Shown: one piece after another, positions 19,539-20,202 of the stretch
Numbering within the stretch: position 1 is the stretch's first letter
Layout: each line of letters begins with the position of its first letter
IMG/VR virus record: IMGVR_UViG_3300031758_005443
Coordinates: 1-20,202 of that record
Source: a virus
Reading direction: 5' to 3' (one strand)
Length of the DNA: 20,202 nucleotides
The notes under the pieces: model-generated
Told to the model about the DNA's origin: nothing
The model's database searches: none
What the model saw: only the letters and a program-made list of their open reading frames with translations
Translations under genes and position numbers: made by a program

Positions 19539-19566
19539 ACAAATTTACTATGGATATGATAGGATA
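19534..19566 (+). promoter_or_regulatory. Repeated promoter/leader module, copy 2
   Basis: TTGCC at 19534-19538 and TATGATAGGATA at 19555-19566, six bases... before ATG 19572 (five intervening bases ACTACT-type). Spacing between the two boxes is identical to copy 1 at 15679-15711, and CAA, AC and ATGG between them are shared. TTGCC is also the end of repeat copy 3. Confidence 0.5.
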
Positions 19567-19571
19567 CTACT

Positions 19572-19823
19572 ATGACACAAGACTTTATATTTGATGACCC
19601 GGACTTAACCGACATAGAGCGAGCCGTCTATTTTTCAGAGATTCTCACTCAAGGGTTCAAGAATGTACCTCAAAGGCGTCAAGAAATCATCATGGACCAT
19701 ATAGTGTTAAAGACACCTAGGCGAATGATTGCAGAAGACCAACAGAGGTGTGAATCGGTTATAGCTCAACAAGAGGCCAAAGGAATATATCAAGCTCGTG
19801 AAGCGATAAAGAGGATGCTATGA
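19572..19823 (+). CDS. Hypothetical protein
   Basis: 83 residues. An acidic start (FIFDDPDLTDIERAVYFSE) is followed by a helical, basic second half (VLKTPRRMIAEDQQRCES; REAIKRML). AGGATA at 19561-19566 is the ribosome site within the shared module. ATGA overlap with the next gene. Not recognised. Confidence 0.65.
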   Translation: MTQDFIFDDPDLTDIERAVYFSEILTQGFKNVPQRRQEIIMDHIVLKTPRRMIAEDQQRCESVIAQQEAKGIYQAREAIKRML

Positions 19824-20002
19824 CAGAACCAGTTAAAAAAAGATACACCATAGAGTTATCAGAGACCGATATGGACTTACTCTATGACGCCTTGATGTTT
19901 ATACAGGATCATTGTAAAGATGATGGACAGGCTCTATACACTACAAAGGATTACAATAGTTTAATGGATTCATTTAATAATATGATAGGAGTTTCAGAAT
20001 GA
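19820..20002 (+). CDS. Hypothetical protein
   Basis: 60 residues, ATGA overlap at each end. The pattern YTIELSETDMDLLYDALMFI is typical of small two-helix phage proteins; no motif assigned. C33 is the only cysteine. Confidence 0.6.
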   Translation: MTEPVKKRYTIELSETDMDLLYDALMFIQDHCKDDGQALYTTKDYNSLMDSFNNMIGVSE

Positions 20003-20091
20003 AGTTTGGTAAAATATATCTTATAGCGGTATTATACACCGTTGCGGTTGTATTAAGTGTGAAGTGTATCCATTTCATATTAGGAGCATAG
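19999..20091 (+). CDS. 30-residue membrane peptide
   Basis: ATGA overlap with the previous gene and TAGGAG (AGGAG at 19988-19991 region, TAGGAG before TTTCAG) upstream. Residues 6-20 (IYLIAVLYTVAVVLS) and 24-29 are hydrophobic, giving one membrane helix with a central K22-C23. Function unknown. Confidence 0.5.
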   Translation: MKFGKIYLIAVLYTVAVVLSVKCIHFILGA

Positions 20092-20092
20092 T

Positions 20093-20202
20093 ATGATATT
20101 AACAAAAGGTGTCTATTACATTGGGGATTTGTGTTATGTTATGCACAATGAATGGGACGAAGTGTGTGACCTCACACGAGGTGACCAATACCCTAACGAA
20201 GG
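20093..20202 (+). CDS. Conserved phage protein, N-terminal part; runs off the window
   Basis: The first 36 residues are visible, from ATG 20093, with AGGAG at 20082-20086. The opening KGVYYIGDLCYVMHNEWDEV resembles small conserved phage proteins with YYIGD.CYV..D.W..C; function unknown. The 3' end lies outside the window. Confidence 0.6.
   Translation, partial: MILTKGVYYIGDLCYVMHNEWDEVCDLTRGDQYPNE

Noticed and set aside
19385-19615. Minus-strand 76-residue ORF over the repeat region
   Set aside because: It is low-complexity translation of the direct repeats, with no ribosome site or family motif.
1-20202. tRNA genes, CRISPR arrays, insertion sequences and integrase/attachment sites
   Set aside because: I saw no tRNA arm pattern, no regularly spaced CRISPR-like repeats, and no transposase or integrase ORF on either strand.

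Overview
The window looks like part of a T4-like (tailed, myovirus-type) bacteriophage genome from an aquatic proteobacterial host. The evidence is AT-rich DNA, densely packed small genes with ATGA/TAATG overlaps, phage-type nrdA/nrdB, homologues of T4 DexA and DsbA, and T4-type late promoter boxes (TATAAATA). Short proteins of the kind common in marine and freshwater phages are interleaved throughout. The host is not identified. The phage IscU is very close to the beta/gamma-proteobacterial type and keeps the LPPVK chaperone motif, which points (by inference) to a host with an ISC/HscA iron-sulfur system.

Layout. (A) 1-3738, metabolic genes: the 3' end of nrdA, then nrdB, a signal-peptide-bearing DNA/RNA non-specific endonuclease, an ErpA-type Fe-S carrier, IscU, a zinc-ribbon protein and a GIY-YIG endonuclease. 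(B) 3762-8279, virion or host-recognition block: two related fibre-like proteins, three tandem paralogous glycine-rich adhesin-like proteins and a small conserved phage protein, with late-promoter boxes before 4061 and 7896, ending in a strong intrinsic terminator at 8296-8320. (C) 8405-15690, a long unidirectional operon of small genes behind a good sigma70 promoter: three 2-oxoglutarate/Fe(II) oxygenase-like proteins, a DsbA-like late-transcription protein, four small membrane proteins including a DUF2061 member, a DexA-like exonuclease, a short thioredoxin and a candidate PD-(D/E)xK nuclease. (D) 15717-17242: metallophosphoesterase, small genes and a strongly structured RNA candidate at 16807-16909. 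(E) 17244-17907, a minus-strand island of three small genes with its own sigma70 promoter and two intercistronic hairpins. (F) 18047-20202: a divergent strong promoter and a run of very small genes, interrupted by a 265-base gap carrying three imperfect direct repeats (19404-19538).

Working together (inference): NrdAB and thioredoxin would supply deoxynucleotides. ErpA and IscU would support Fe-S or iron-cofactor supply during infection, in a region also rich in iron-dependent enzymes (NrdB and three 2OG oxygenases). The secreted-type nuclease may act on nucleic acid outside the cytoplasm. The glycine-rich trio probably decides receptor specificity. The right-hand small-gene region, with bacterial-type promoters, looks like early or host-takeover genes.
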